The notes: a model not told the origin generated them from the sequence alone. A stretch of 64,000 bases of DNA from Nitrospirota bacterium (GCA_023481175.1 JAMCWM010000034.1:37631-101630); one strand, 5' to 3'; shown: positions 24,393-32,872, counted from the first letter of the stretch. Made by a program: numbers and translations.

Positions 24393-25193
24393 TCATGATT
24401 CTCCGAGGAGCCGGCGTCCCTGGCCCCCCTCGATTGTGGCCTTTACGAACATCCCGGTCCGGAGTCCGGTCAGTTGGGCTGCGCTTCCTTCTCTGCAAAA
24501 GATCTCGAGCCAGCCGGAACTGTTGATCAGGACCCCCGGCCGTCCCCTGGGAACATCCTGGTACCGCGAGACATACGGAAAAGGGAGGCCTATCCCCTCG
24601 ACGACGACCTTGTCCGGGGGGGTAAAGGCCCGGTATCCGAGGAGGACATTTCCGAATCGGTCAGTATTCCAGACGAGAAGTTTTTCAGGAGCGAATCCTG
24701 AAAGCCCCGCCTCGGAAACGAGATCGCAAGGCCGGACCTCCGGCCCCAGCTCGCTGGCGCTTCTTCCCCGGCACAGGGCTGCGACAGCCGGGGCAAAGAG
24801 ATCCCGCCCCTGAAAGGTCGGGGAGGCCAGTCCTCCGAAGCTTTCTGGGTCTGAAAGATGAAAGAATTTCATGTTCTTGAGCCATCGTGTCAGAGCATGG
24901 GGGAGTCCGTTGTCAGGAAAGACAAACCGGAATTCGTCGCTCTCTCCCGCCAGGGCCATTCGTCGGCTTCCCACGCCCGGATCGACGACCACGAGGTGGA
25001 TGCTGGCGGGGGGAGCCACTTCCAGAATTTCGAGCAGGGCAGGGAGGGCGAGAATGGGCTGGAACGGGGGAATGTCATGGGTCACATCAATAACGATGGC
25101 CTCCGGGATACGGGAAAGAATCGCCGTTTTGACGCTGGCGACATAGGTGTCGCTCTGGCCGAAGTCGGAGGTGAAGGTGACGAACGGGATCAT
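24393..25193 (-). CDS. SAM hydroxide adenosyltransferase (DUF62 family)
   Basis: 266 aa. DUF62 proteins hydrolyse S-adenosyl-L-methionine to adenosine and methionine, with water activated in the fluorinase fold. The N-terminal motif is VTFTSDFGQSDTYVASVK with the conserved Asp residues, then IVIDVTHDIPPFQP near residue 33-46, and VVVDPGVGSRR near 70-80. The C-terminal beta-barrel has WNTDRFGNVLLGYRAF and GWLEIFCREGSAA. All family blocks are in order and the length is normal. The start overlaps the ICMT-type methyltransferase stop by four bases, so the two are translationally coupled. Why a SAM-consuming hydrolase would be linked to a SAM-dependent methyltransferase is unclear; it may control SAM level. 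Confidence 0.93.
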   Translation of the reverse strand: MIPFVTFTSDFGQSDTYVASVKTAILSRIPEAIVIDVTHDIPPFQPILALPALLEILEVAPPASIHLVVVDPGVGSRRMALAGESDEFRFVFPDNGLPHALTRWLKNMKFFHLSDPESFGGLASPTFQGRDLFAPAVAALCRGRSASELGPEVRPCDLVSEAGLSGFAPEKLLVWNTDRFGNVLLGYRAFTPPDKVVVEGIGLPFPYVSRYQDVPRGRPGVLINSSGWLEIFCREGSAAQLTGLRTGMFVKATIEGGQGRRLLGES

Positions 25194-25948
25194 GGACGCT
25201 CCTCGGTGCGTTCCGGAATCCAGAGAGGAGCGGACAGGGCAAGGCCCAGAAAAAGGGCAAAGGAGATCCAGAAGAGAGGGAGGCTAGGCGTCGCCCAGAA
25301 AGCGAGAAACCCTCCCAGAAGGGCCACATTGAATCCCTCGGATCTGAGCCCCCGGGGGAGGTCCCTCCGGAGGGGAGCTGTCAGGGCCTCCCAGATCCGG
25401 CATGCGCCAATCTTCGAAGGAATGAAGGCAGGGACGGTTTTCCTGTACTCCTCGTATTCGGGAAGGTTGCGCAAGAGAAGTCCTTCTTCGTGGCGTGCCA
25501 GAAAAACGAGAAAGAGAATTCCTCCGCCCGAGAGGATTGCGGCCCCTTCGGGGGAGGACATCAGGGAGAGGGAGAAGATCATTCCTGCGGAGCCCGCATA
25601 CAGGGGATGGCGAATGCAGGAAAAGAGACCCTCCCTGACCATTTGTGAGGATCGGGGTTCGGAGCCCCAGACCGTTTTGCTCCCGAGGGTGATGGTGGCG
25701 GAAAGTCTCATCATCAAGGCGCCCACATAGAGTCCGACCGGCAGGAGGAGGGCCAGATGGCGCATTCCTGCCGAGATTCCTTTCCGGCCTTCTCCCAGGA
25801 TCCGGAGGATCTCCGCCCAGAGAGGAAAGGGGTGGAGGCTGTTCTCCCGCATCGCCAGGAGAAACAGGGCCAGAAGAATCGGAACCCGGGCTTTATAGGC
25901 CGTCCGGGCGATGAGCCTGAAGGCATTATGCCGGTAAGGGTCCCGCAT
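25190..25948 (-). CDS. Isoprenylcysteine/phospholipid carboxyl methyltransferase-like membrane protein
   Basis: 252 aa, with several membrane helices (LLALFLLAM near 35, LLLPVGLYVGALMM near 80, and further pairs after 135 and at the C-terminus, GFLAFWATPSLPLFWISFALFLGLAL). The methyltransferase signature is in the second half: GLFSCIRHPLYAGSAGM, followed by RHEEGLLLRNLPEYEEYRKTVPAFIP, the RHPxY...E...Y..Y pattern of ICMT/PEMT proteins, where SAM binds between the helices. Start is ATG 25948; an earlier TTG at 26017 lacks a ribosome-binding site. Substrate may be a lipid or prenyl group and is not determinable. It is co-transcribed with the SAM hydroxide adenosyltransferase and divergent from a TPR lipoprotein. 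Confidence 0.8.
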   Translation of the reverse strand: MRDPYRHNAFRLIARTAYKARVPILLALFLLAMRENSLHPFPLWAEILRILGEGRKGISAGMRHLALLLPVGLYVGALMMRLSATITLGSKTVWGSEPRSSQMVREGLFSCIRHPLYAGSAGMIFSLSLMSSPEGAAILSGGGILFLVFLARHEEGLLLRNLPEYEEYRKTVPAFIPSKIGACRIWEALTAPLRRDLPRGLRSEGFNVALLGGFLAFWATPSLPLFWISFALFLGLALSAPLWIPERTEERP

Positions 25949-26055
25949 GCTGTCCGATTCTGGGTCTGGTGGCACGGATCGATCCCGGTTTCCGAAAAGG
26001 TCGGGTGGAGCCGGCAATAGTTGTCACGAGCATCGTAACAAGAAGGGGAGGAAGG

Positions 26056-26787
26056 ATGATAGAGGTCCGGTTCATTGCCAGGGGGGGGTTGATCGGCGTT
26101 ATGATGCTTTCTTTTCTGCCATCTGCCTGCACCTCCGTTTCGGGAACGGGTCAGGATCTCCCCTCCCTGGAAAGAGAGGCCCACAGGGCCATGTCGGAGG
26201 GGAATCTGAAAAAGGCCAGGGATCTGGATATCCGTGCTCTGGTACTGGCGCCCGATGATGCGGCCCTCCTCAACAATCTCGCGGTTGTCCAGGACCGTCT
26301 CGGGGAGGAGGACAAGGCTTTGCAGACACTTGAGATGGCAAAACGTAAGGCGTCCGGGGACGCCCGGATCCTTTTGAATCTGGCCCGGATCGAGCTCAAG
26401 CTCGGACAGGAAGGGAAGGCCTTCAGGACAGCCGGGAAGATCATTCCGATGGACAAATGGCCGGACGGGTTCCGGACCTTGATGGGAAAGATCGATATCG
26501 ACCTCGCCCATTATCGCGAGGCTCATGTCTATCTGCATGAAGCTCTGGAGCGCCATCCGGAGAACCCCCTGATACTCACCTATCTGGGAATTGTTCATTT
26601 TCGGCTTGGGGAAAGGACCGACGCCAGAAAAAATTTTCAGGATGCGCTTGCCTTGAATCCCCCGCCGAAACTTCGTCGTTTGCTTGAGCGACTTCTCTCG
26701 GATCCGGAAAAAGTCCTCGGTCGCTCCCCGGCCCAGCTTCTTCAAGGACGGGACCTCCTCCGGAAAGGGCCGGAGGGGAGCCCATGA
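26056..26787 (+). CDS. TPR-containing lipoprotein
   Basis: 243 aa. ATG 26056 has GGGGAGG five bases upstream. The N-terminus MIEVRFIARGGLIGVMMLSFLPSAC ends in a lipobox (PSAC), so it is likely lipidated at Cys25 and faces the periplasm. The rest is made of TPR units: SLEREAHRAMSEGNLKKARDLDIRALVLAPDDAALLNNLAVVQDRLGEEDKALQTLEMAKRK (given here in part), RILLNLARIELKLGQEGKAFR and LILTYLGIVHFRLGERTDARKNFQDALALNP. This resembles PilF/NlpI-type outer-membrane TPR lipoproteins, which assist pilus or peptidoglycan assembly, but no pilus genes are near. The gene is divergent from the methyltransferase and ends 91 bases before rpsA. Confidence 0.75.
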   Translation: MIEVRFIARGGLIGVMMLSFLPSACTSVSGTGQDLPSLEREAHRAMSEGNLKKARDLDIRALVLAPDDAALLNNLAVVQDRLGEEDKALQTLEMAKRKASGDARILLNLARIELKLGQEGKAFRTAGKIIPMDKWPDGFRTLMGKIDIDLAHYREAHVYLHEALERHPENPLILTYLGIVHFRLGERTDARKNFQDALALNPPPKLRRLLERLLSDPEKVLGRSPAQLLQGRDLLRKGPEGSP

Positions 26788-26878
26788 AAAATCTCTTTCC
26801 TTTCTTTGGAAATATGGATAGAATGAAAAGATTCCGAACCGTAGAAAAGCGGTAAAGGTTAGAGGAGGATTTACGCGC

Positions 26879-28516
26879 ATGTCACTTTCAAACCAAAACA
26901 ATCTTTCAGAAGACGTCGTCACGGACCAGGATGAGAATCTGGGACGGGACCAAATGGATCTGCTCTACTCCGAAACGCTCCGGAATTTCGAGGAGGGGGC
27001 CGTTGTCGACGGGACCGTCATTGCCATATATCCGACCGAAGTTGTTGTCGATATAGGCTACAAATCCGAAGGGCACATTGCCAAATCGGAATTTTCCGAG
27101 GAAGAGGCCTCCAATCTCAAGGTGGGTGACAGGATCAGCGTCTATCTTGAGGAGCGGGAGGACGCCCAGGGGAACCTTGTCCTGTCGAAGGAAAAGGCCG
27201 ACCGCATGAAGGTGTGGGACTCCCTGGAGGAGCTGTCCGAAAAGGGAGAGGTCCTTGAGGGAAAAGTGGTGAGCCGCATCAAGGGAGGGATGACCGTGGA
27301 TATCGGTCTCAAGGCCTTCCTTCCGGGTTCCCAGATCGACCTTCGCCCCGTCCGGGACATGGATCGCCTTGTCGGCCAGACCATTCAGGTCCGTATCATC
27401 AAGATGAACAAGAAACGTGGCAACATCATCGTGTCCCGCCGCGTTCTCCTCGAAGAGTGGCGTGACCGTCGCAAGAAGCTGACGATGGAGTCGCTCAAGG
27501 AAGGGGAGGTTCTTGAAGGTATCGTGAAGAACATCACCGACTACGGGGCCTTCATCGATCTTGGCGGCGTCGACGGGCTTCTGCATATCACGGACATGTC
27601 CTGGGGCCGGGTCTCGAGCCCCCAGAACCTGATGGCCGTTGGTGACAAGATCAATGTGATGGTGTTGAAGCATGACAAGGAAACGGGTCGCGTCTCCCTC
27701 GGCTTGAAGCAGCTGAAGAGCGATCCGTGGACGACGGTGGCCGAGCGGTATCCGGAAGGTTCCAAGGTGACGGCCAAGGTCGTGTCCATTACGGATTACG
27801 GCGCATTCCTCGAGATCGAGCCCGGGGTCGAGGGCTTGATGCACATCACCGAGATGAGCTGGAACCATGAGGTCAAGCATCCCAGCAAGATCATGAATGT
27901 CGGGGATATGGTCGAGGCCAAGGTTCTCAAGATCGACGAGAAGAACCGGAAAATCTCCCTCGGTCTTAAGCAGTTGGGCCCCAATCCCTGGGATGTCGTG
28001 GAGGACAAGTACCCGATCGGTACCATCGTTTCGGGGAAGGTCAAGAGTCTCACCGACTTCGGCGTCTTTGTGGGCCTTGAGGAGGGAATCGATGGTCTGA
28101 TCCATATCTCGGATCTCTCCTGGACTCGTCATGTCCGACATCCTTCCGAGGTCTTCAAGAAGGGACAAAAGGTCGACGCCATTGTCCTGAAGATTGAAAA
28201 AGAGCGCCAGCGACTGTCTCTCGGCTACAAGCAGATGACCGCGGATCCCTGGGAGTCGGAGATCCCCGAACGATTTCCTGTCGGTCGGGTCATGAAGGGC
28301 AAGGTCACCAAGGTGATGGATTTCGGCTTCTTCGTCGAGATCGAAGACGGTGTTGAGGGTCTTGTCCATGTCAGCGAGGTGGATCTTCCGGCCGGAGAAC
28401 GGCTGGACCAGATGTTTCCGGTCGATACGGAGGTGAATGTCAGGGTCGTCAAGATCGACAAGGCCGAGCGCAAGATTGGTCTGTCTGTGAAGGGCCTCGA
28501 AGAGGAAACCGCCTGA
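26879..28516 (+). CDS. rpsA: 30S ribosomal protein S1
   Basis: 545 aa with six S1 (OB-fold) repeats, at about residues 38-105, 122-190, 208-276, 293-361, 380-448 and 466-535. The repeats show the usual core: G.VVxxxxxGxxVDIG, GLLHITDMSWGRVSSP, KVLKIDEKNRKISLGLKQL. S1 binds mRNA and lets the 30S subunit load leaders with weak Shine-Dalgarno sequences. The start has AGAGGAGG before it with a 10-base gap, and a TATGGATAGAAT stretch 55 bases upstream could be a -10. The mRNA-binding repeats 3-6 are well conserved and the two N-terminal ribosome-docking repeats are present. The strong hairpin at 28539-28571 ends the gene. Confidence 0.97.
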   Translation: MSLSNQNNLSEDVVTDQDENLGRDQMDLLYSETLRNFEEGAVVDGTVIAIYPTEVVVDIGYKSEGHIAKSEFSEEEASNLKVGDRISVYLEEREDAQGNLVLSKEKADRMKVWDSLEELSEKGEVLEGKVVSRIKGGMTVDIGLKAFLPGSQIDLRPVRDMDRLVGQTIQVRIIKMNKKRGNIIVSRRVLLEEWRDRRKKLTMESLKEGEVLEGIVKNITDYGAFIDLGGVDGLLHITDMSWGRVSSPQNLMAVGDKINVMVLKHDKETGRVSLGLKQLKSDPWTTVAERYPEGSKVTAKVVSITDYGAFLEIEPGVEGLMHITEMSWNHEVKHPSKIMNVGDMVEAKVLKIDEKNRKISLGLKQLGPNPWDVVEDKYPIGTIVSGKVKSLTDFGVFVGLEEGIDGLIHISDLSWTRHVRHPSEVFKKGQKVDAIVLKIEKERQRLSLGYKQMTADPWESEIPERFPVGRVMKGKVTKVMDFGFFVEIEDGVEGLVHVSEVDLPAGERLDQMFPVDTEVNVRVVKIDKAERKIGLSVKGLEEETA

Positions 28517-28538
28517 CAGGGAAATAGTGGCAGAGCCG

Positions 28539-28586
28539 GGAGTCCTGTCCTCTCTCCGATGACAGGACTCCTCTCTTTATTTTTCG
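28539..28586 (+). terminator. Intrinsic terminator after rpsA
   Basis: GGAGTCCTGTC (28539-28549) pairs with GACAGGACTCC (28561-28571) around an 11-nt loop, giving an 11-pair stem, followed by the T-rich tract TCTCTTTATTTTTC. Confidence 0.8.
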
Positions 28587-28646
28587 GGAGAAGGGGCGTC
28601 CCTTCTCCTGATTTTTGTTCTGCAAGAGCGAAACTCGGGTGTCACG

Positions 28647-29537
28647 ATGATGATTCGAAAGATATTCCGGGCTATTATTGTCACACTTGCTGTCCTGGCG
28701 GCCATTTTTGTTCTGGGACGAGGAGCAGCCTTTTTCAGTCGGTCCGTTCCTCTTGTCGGGGGAGCGGAAATCGGGGTGGTCCGGATTTCGGGCGTCATTC
28801 TCTCTTCCAGAAGGCCTATTCGGCAGATCAGATCTCTGGCAAGGGACCCCCGGATCAAGGCGATCGTTCTTCGTATAAACAGCCCGGGCGGAGCTGTCGT
28901 GCCTTCCCAGGACATTTACGAAGAAGTTCTGAAGGTCCGCAAAAAAGGGAAGCCGGTCATTGCGTCAATCGGAACGGTCGGCGCTTCCGGGGCCTATTAC
29001 ATTGCCTCAGCCTGTGACAAGATTCTGGCCAGCTCAGGATCGCTTACGGGAAGTATCGGTGTTATCATGGAATTGGCCGAGTTCCAGGATCTCATGAAAA
29101 AAATCGGTGTCCAGAGCGAAGTCATGAAGAGCGGGGCCCTCAAGGATGCGGGTTCCCCATTCCGGCCCATGACACCCGAAGAAAGGGCCTATCTCCAGTC
29201 TGTTCTGGACGAAATGCATCAACAGTTCATCCAGGATGTGGCCGAAGGGCGGCATATTTCTGTCGCTGTCCTCAAGCCGCTGGCCGACGGACGCGTTTTT
29301 ACGGGTCGTTCGGCGATCTCGAACCATCTTGTGGATCAGCTGGGAGACTACCAGGATGCTGTGGCCGAAGCGACAAAAATGGCCCATATATCCGGATCGC
29401 CCGTGATCCGGACGTTTCACGAAAAAAGTTTTCTGGATAAAATGGTTTCCTCCCAGATCAATCAGTTGTGGGAGACCGTGGAACAACAGCCTGCCGGATT
29501 TTGGTCCATCCTTCCGGGGCATGTCGTTCTCCGATAA
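28647..29537 (+). CDS. sppA: Signal peptide peptidase SppA, short type
   Basis: 296 aa, a membrane-bound serine protease that degrades cleaved signal peptides. It starts with one helix (FRAIIVTLAVLAAIFVLGRG). The catalytic Ser is residue 114 in VGASGAYYIAS and the general-base Lys is residue 166 in SGALKDAGSPFR, as in the Ser/Lys dyad of short SppA, and INSPGG (residues near 78) supplies the oxyanion region. The protein is of the single-domain type, so it would assemble as a tetramer or octamer, not as the fused E. coli form. It lies between rpsA and an HU/IHF gene, the same arrangement as in many proteobacteria (rpsA-sppA/ihfB). A rather hydrophobic C-terminus is unremarkable. Confidence 0.92.
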   Translation: MMIRKIFRAIIVTLAVLAAIFVLGRGAAFFSRSVPLVGGAEIGVVRISGVILSSRRPIRQIRSLARDPRIKAIVLRINSPGGAVVPSQDIYEEVLKVRKKGKPVIASIGTVGASGAYYIASACDKILASSGSLTGSIGVIMELAEFQDLMKKIGVQSEVMKSGALKDAGSPFRPMTPEERAYLQSVLDEMHQQFIQDVAEGRHISVAVLKPLADGRVFTGRSAISNHLVDQLGDYQDAVAEATKMAHISGSPVIRTFHEKSFLDKMVSSQINQLWETVEQQPAGFWSILPGHVVLR

Positions 29538-29567
29538 ACTGAATCTAGAGAAGGAGCTGGACAAACA

Positions 29568-29861
29568 ATGACAAAGGGTGAGCTTGTACAGAGGCTGGCA
29601 AGACAGTTTCCCGGGATCCGGCGTGAGGATGCCCGTGTGATGATTGATCTGTTTCTTGATTCGATGAAGGAAGGTCTTCGTTCCGGGGACACCGTTGAAC
29701 TCCGTGATTTCGGTGTTCTGCGTGTCAGAACCCGGGCTACGCGAAAGGCCAGAAACCCCCGGACCGGTTCCTCTGTTGTCGTGGCCCCGAAAAAAGTCCC
29801 CTATTTCAAGCAAAGCCGAATTCTTAAATCCAGCCTCAAGTCCAGTCAGGTCAAAGGATAA
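29568..29861 (+). CDS. HU/IHF family DNA-binding protein
   Basis: 97 aa nucleoid protein. Features: MTKGELVQRLARQFP at the start, the IHF-type LRSGDTVELRDFGVLRVRTRATRKARNPRTG, in which G-x-F and the R(x)NPxTG arm that inserts into the DNA minor groove are intact, and KKVPYFKQSRILK at the C-terminus. The body is typical of IHF-beta or HU; the position next to rpsA/sppA favours IHF-beta, but the family split is not safe from sequence. It bends DNA and may help regulate many of the promoters in this window. AGAAGGAG precedes the ATG. It is followed after only five bases by ffh. Confidence 0.93.
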   Translation: MTKGELVQRLARQFPGIRREDARVMIDLFLDSMKEGLRSGDTVELRDFGVLRVRTRATRKARNPRTGSSVVVAPKKVPYFKQSRILKSSLKSSQVKG

Positions 29862-29866
29862 TTTCG

Positions 29867-31201
29867 ATGTTTGAAAGCTTGACGGGGCGTCTCGAAGGAA
29901 TATTTCAAAAGCTGACAGGCCGGGGGGGGCTCTCGGATGCCGCTGTGGAGGAAACTCTCCGTGAATTGCGGGTGGCCCTTCTCGAAGCCGATGTGAGCCT
30001 GGCGGTCGTCAAGGAATTTACTGAAGCTCTGGGGGCGAGGCTAGTAGGTCAGGCCAAAAAGGCCGGGCTGACACCAGCGCAACAGGTTGTCTCAGAGGTT
30101 TACCAGGAAATGGTCCATATCCTGGGAGACCATCGGGCCAATATTGCCCTTTCCTCGAAGCCGCCGACCATCATCTTCATGATGGGACTTCAGGGCTCTG
30201 GAAAAACCACGACAAGCGCCAAGATCGCCCTTCACTTCAAGAACCAGGGCCGTCGTGTCCTATTGGTGGCGAGTGACTTGGCCAGGCTCGCGGCGATCGA
30301 CCAACTCCGTCTTCTGGGTGAGCAAATCGGGGTTCCCGTCATGGGACCCGAACCTGGGACGACCCGTCCCCAGGAGATGTATCCTTCCGTCCGGAAACGC
30401 ATCGTGGAAGGTATGTACGAAATCGTGATCGTGGATACTGCTGGCCGTCTGACAATCGACACGGCCCTGATGGATGAGCTCAAAGCCCTCAAGTCTCTCT
30501 ATTCCCCCAAGGAATCTCTTCTTGTGGTCGATGCCATGCAGGGACAGGAGGCCGTCTCCGTCGCGTCTGCCTTCGACCAGGCCATAGGGGTGGACGGGAT
30601 CGTCTTCACGAAACTCGATGGAGATACCCGGGGCGGGGCGCTCCTTTCGATCCGGAGCGTTCTGAAAAAGCCCATCAAGTTTATTGGAGCAGGAGAAAAA
30701 CTCGACCGTCTGGAACCATTTATACCGGAACGAATGGCCTCCCGCATCATCGGCATGGGGGATATCGAAACCCTGGTCGAAAAAGCGAAGAATCTTGTTT
30801 CCCAGGATCAGGCAGAAAAACTTGTCCGTAAAATGGGAAACAACCAGATGACATTGAACGACTTCCTCGAGCAAATCCAGGGAATGAAAAAGCTTGGGGG
30901 AATAGAGGACCTCATGGGAATGATTCCAGGGGGGGCCTCTCTGAAATCCAAGGTCGACATGCAGCTGGTGGAAAAAGAAATGAAACGGACCGAGGCGATC
31001 ATCTTTTCTATGACGAACCAGGAGCGGGATCATCCGGAGCTGATTGACGGCAACCGCAGAAAGAGAATCGCCAATGGGTCGGGAACCACTGTCCAGCAGG
31101 TCAATCAATTGTTGAAACAGTTTGACCAGGCCCGGCGCATGATGCGTACGGCGCTGAAATCGAAGGGAAGCCGTTCTCTCAGATCGATGTTTCCCTTCTG
31201 A
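29867..31201 (+). CDS. ffh: Signal recognition particle protein Ffh
   Basis: 444 aa GTPase that binds hydrophobic signal sequences and 4.5S RNA for co-translational membrane targeting. The N-domain runs to about residue 90, the G-domain has Walker A GLQGSGKTT near 107-115, DLARLAAIDQL (Ras-like DxxR region, with AAI), DTAGR near 192-196 and TKLDGDTRGG near 248-257. The C-terminal M-domain starts near 300 and contains the signal-binding GMKKLGGIEDLMGMIPG region and a Met-rich tail (MEKEMKRTEAIIFSM, RMMRTALKSKGS). All parts are present. It lies between an HU/IHF gene and rpsP. Confidence 0.97.
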   Translation: MFESLTGRLEGIFQKLTGRGGLSDAAVEETLRELRVALLEADVSLAVVKEFTEALGARLVGQAKKAGLTPAQQVVSEVYQEMVHILGDHRANIALSSKPPTIIFMMGLQGSGKTTTSAKIALHFKNQGRRVLLVASDLARLAAIDQLRLLGEQIGVPVMGPEPGTTRPQEMYPSVRKRIVEGMYEIVIVDTAGRLTIDTALMDELKALKSLYSPKESLLVVDAMQGQEAVSVASAFDQAIGVDGIVFTKLDGDTRGGALLSIRSVLKKPIKFIGAGEKLDRLEPFIPERMASRIIGMGDIETLVEKAKNLVSQDQAEKLVRKMGNNQMTLNDFLEQIQGMKKLGGIEDLMGMIPGGASLKSKVDMQLVEKEMKRTEAIIFSMTNQERDHPELIDGNRRKRIANGSGTTVQQVNQLLKQFDQARRMMRTALKSKGSRSLRSMFPF

Positions 31202-31238
31202 CCGGAGCAATCCGGTCGAACCATTCCGGTATAACCGG
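31200..31238 (+). promoter_or_regulatory. Two tandem hairpins in the rpsP leader
   Basis: GACCGG-AGCAAT-CCGGTC (31200-31217) and CCGGT-ATA-ACCGG (31226-31238) are two perfect short inverted repeats between ffh and the AAGGAGG of rpsP. They could be an autoregulatory ribosomal leader or a processing/attenuation site. No T-run follows. Confidence 0.35.
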
Positions 31239-31252
31239 ACCAAGGAGGTTTT

Positions 31253-31501
31253 GTGGCTGTTCATATTCGACTTGCAAGACACGGAAGGAAAAAAATGCCC
31301 GTTTACAGAATCGTCGTCGCCGATTCCCGGGCTCGGCGTGATGGACGGTTTATCGAAGTCGTAGGAACTTATGCTCCCCAGCAGAAGGACGGAGAGGTCA
31401 GATTGAACCGGGAGCGTATCGAGTCCTGGATTTCGAAAGGGGCGACCCCGAGCGATACGGTGGCCCAACTGATCAAAAGATCGGCTTCGACGGTCTCTTG
31501 A
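31253..31501 (+). CDS. rpsP: 30S ribosomal protein S16
   Basis: 82 aa. GTG start with AAGGAGGT upstream; reads [40 protein letters not shown] (only part quoted), the S16 signature, with the basic N-terminal loop and the YNP-like '[22 protein letters not shown]' region. S16 is needed for 30S assembly. It opens the rpsP-rimM-trmD-rplS-rnhB block. The KH-domain gene (khpA) often found between rpsP and rimM is absent; the 109-nt gap holds nothing I can recognise. Confidence 0.95.
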   Translation: MAVHIRLARHGRKKMPVYRIVVADSRARRDGRFIEVVGTYAPQQKDGEVRLNRERIESWISKGATPSDTVAQLIKRSASTVS

Positions 31502-31610
31502 AATTTTGAAGTCCGAATCGTCTTTGGGAGCCTTGGGGGGACACCTCCGACGCTCTTCGAGGAGCGGGGCTGAACGGACAGTTCCTTCGGCCAGCAGGAG
31601 GGTCTGAAGA

Positions 31611-32171
31611 GTGGAACCAAGGATGACTTCGGAATCTTCTGAAAATTCTGTTCTGGTCGGGCGTATGGGGCGCCCCTTCGGGGTCCGCGGATTCGGTCGA
31701 GTGGTCGTTCTCTCGGACAATCCCGGCCGATTTGTGGACGATTGGGGGCAGACGTTCCTTCTTGCCCCTTCGTCCCGACTGACCGGCCGATCCCGACGCC
31801 TGGAATTGGAAGAGACGGCCTACAAGGGAGACATTCTCCTCCTCAAGTGGAGGGGCGTGGACTCCCCCGAAGCCCTCCGCGAGATCTCAGGATGGGACAT
31901 TCTTTGGGAAGGTCCGGATGACTGGATCCCTGAAGATCCTGAAGAGCTCCGGATCTCCGATCTCATCGGAATGCAGGTGATCGATGCCGACTCTCTCCAG
32001 GACGTCGGAAAAATCGTCGACTTTTATGAAAGACCGGGACAGGACCTTCTGGCCATCGAGGCGGAGGGACGTGAAGTTCTGTGTCCCTTTGTTGAGCCCC
32101 TTGTTCCGAGAATAGACAGGGACAAGAGGGAGGTGTATGTTCAATGGAGCATTGTCGGCACATCGGGGTGA
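31611..32171 (+). CDS. rimM: Ribosome maturation factor RimM
   Basis: 186 aa, binds S19 and helps fold the 16S rRNA 3' domain. GTG 31611 follows GGAGGG by seven bases; ATG 31623 is an in-frame alternative. The N-terminal RimM domain begins VLVGRMGRPFGVRGFGRVVVLSDNP, with G-x-PHG-like GRPFGVRG, and the C-terminal PRC-barrel-like domain has ISDLIGMQVIDADSLQDVGKIVDF and LLAIEAEGREVLCPFVEPLVP(R)IDR. The end overlaps the trmD start by 28 bases in another frame, suggesting coupled translation. Confidence 0.93.
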   Translation: MEPRMTSESSENSVLVGRMGRPFGVRGFGRVVVLSDNPGRFVDDWGQTFLLAPSSRLTGRSRRLELEETAYKGDILLLKWRGVDSPEALREISGWDILWEGPDDWIPEDPEELRISDLIGMQVIDADSLQDVGKIVDFYERPGQDLLAIEAEGREVLCPFVEPLVPRIDRDKREVYVQWSIVGTSG

Positions 32172-32872
32172 TCAGCCTTTTTCCTGGCATGCTCCGCTCC
32201 ATTTTTGAAACAAGCATTCCCGGACGGGCATCCATGAAGGGCCTTGTCCAGTTTCACTACTGGAATCTCAGGGACTTTGGCACGGGCTCCTACCATTCCG
32301 TCGATGACTACCCCTTCGGGGGTGGAGGGGGCATGGTCATGAAACCTGAGCCCTTGGCCGATGCGCTGGACCGATCGCTCGAAGCCCTTCTCGATCTCTC
32401 CGGAGGCCTCCTTCCACGCCTTGTTTATCCCTCCCCCCAGGGTCAGGTCTTTACCCAGGGTGTGGCTTGGGAATGGGCCGGAAGTTCCCGTCCGCTTCTG
32501 TTTCTTTGCGGTCATTACGAAGGGATCGACCAGCGGATCCTCGACGAATACCTTCTCGAGGAATGGTCGGCAGGAGATTATGTCCTTTCGGGAGGGGAGC
32601 TTCCCTGTGCCATGATGGTGGATGCCGTTGTCCGCTTGCTTCCGGGGGTGCTCTCCAATGAGAGTTCCCCTGTAAACGAGACATTTTCAAACGGATCTTT
32701 CGACTACCCCCAATACACGAGACCGCGAGTATTCCGGGGAAAAGAAGTTCCTGCAGTCCTTCTTTCCGGGGACCATCAGGCCATAAGGCGTTTCCGGGAG
32801 GAAGTCTCCCGGAAGAAACAGCAAGAAATAAGACCGGATTTGAATGGAAACCCGGCCGGGGTTTCCTGTTAA
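32144..32872 (+). CDS. trmD: tRNA (guanine37-N1)-methyltransferase TrmD
   Basis: 242 aa SPOUT enzyme that methylates G37 of tRNAs next to the anticodon to prevent +1 frameshifts. The start ATG overlaps rimM. Blocks: VISLFPGMLRSIFETSIPGRA at the N-terminus, DFGTGSYHSVDDYPFGGGGGMVMKPEP (quoted in part), LFLCGHYEGIDQRI, the SAM-trefoil-knot segment GDYVLSGGELPCAMMVDAVVR and PGVLSNESS, DYPQYTRPRVFRG, and VPAVLLSGDHQAIRRFR. The length is normal. The last codons form the hairpin described at 32846-32866. It is in the conserved rpsP-rimM-trmD-rplS order. Confidence 0.96.
   Translation: MEHCRHIGVISLFPGMLRSIFETSIPGRASMKGLVQFHYWNLRDFGTGSYHSVDDYPFGGGGGMVMKPEPLADALDRSLEALLDLSGGLLPRLVYPSPQGQVFTQGVAWEWAGSSRPLLFLCGHYEGIDQRILDEYLLEEWSAGDYVLSGGELPCAMMVDAVVRLLPGVLSNESSPVNETFSNGSFDYPQYTRPRVFRGKEVPAVLLSGDHQAIRRFREEVSRKKQQEIRPDLNGNPAGVSC
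32846..32866 (+). terminator. Hairpin inside the 3' end of trmD, possible attenuator before rplS
   Basis: GGAAACCC (32846-32853) pairs perfectly with GGGTTTCC (32859-32866) around a five-base loop, just before the trmD stop (32870-32872). Without a following T-run it is not a full terminator; it may reduce or stop transcription into rplS or protect an upstream RNA 3' end. Confidence 0.4.

Noticed and set aside
26906..28369. Very long minus-strand open frame of 487 codons across rpsA
   Set aside because: High-GC coding sequence leaves the antisense frame open; the plus strand has a complete, conserved rpsA with a ribosome-binding site. The antisense translation has no family feature.
30260..31720. 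Minus-strand frame of 486 codons across ffh and rpsP
   Set aside because: Shadow of conserved genes on the plus strand; no ribosome-binding site.
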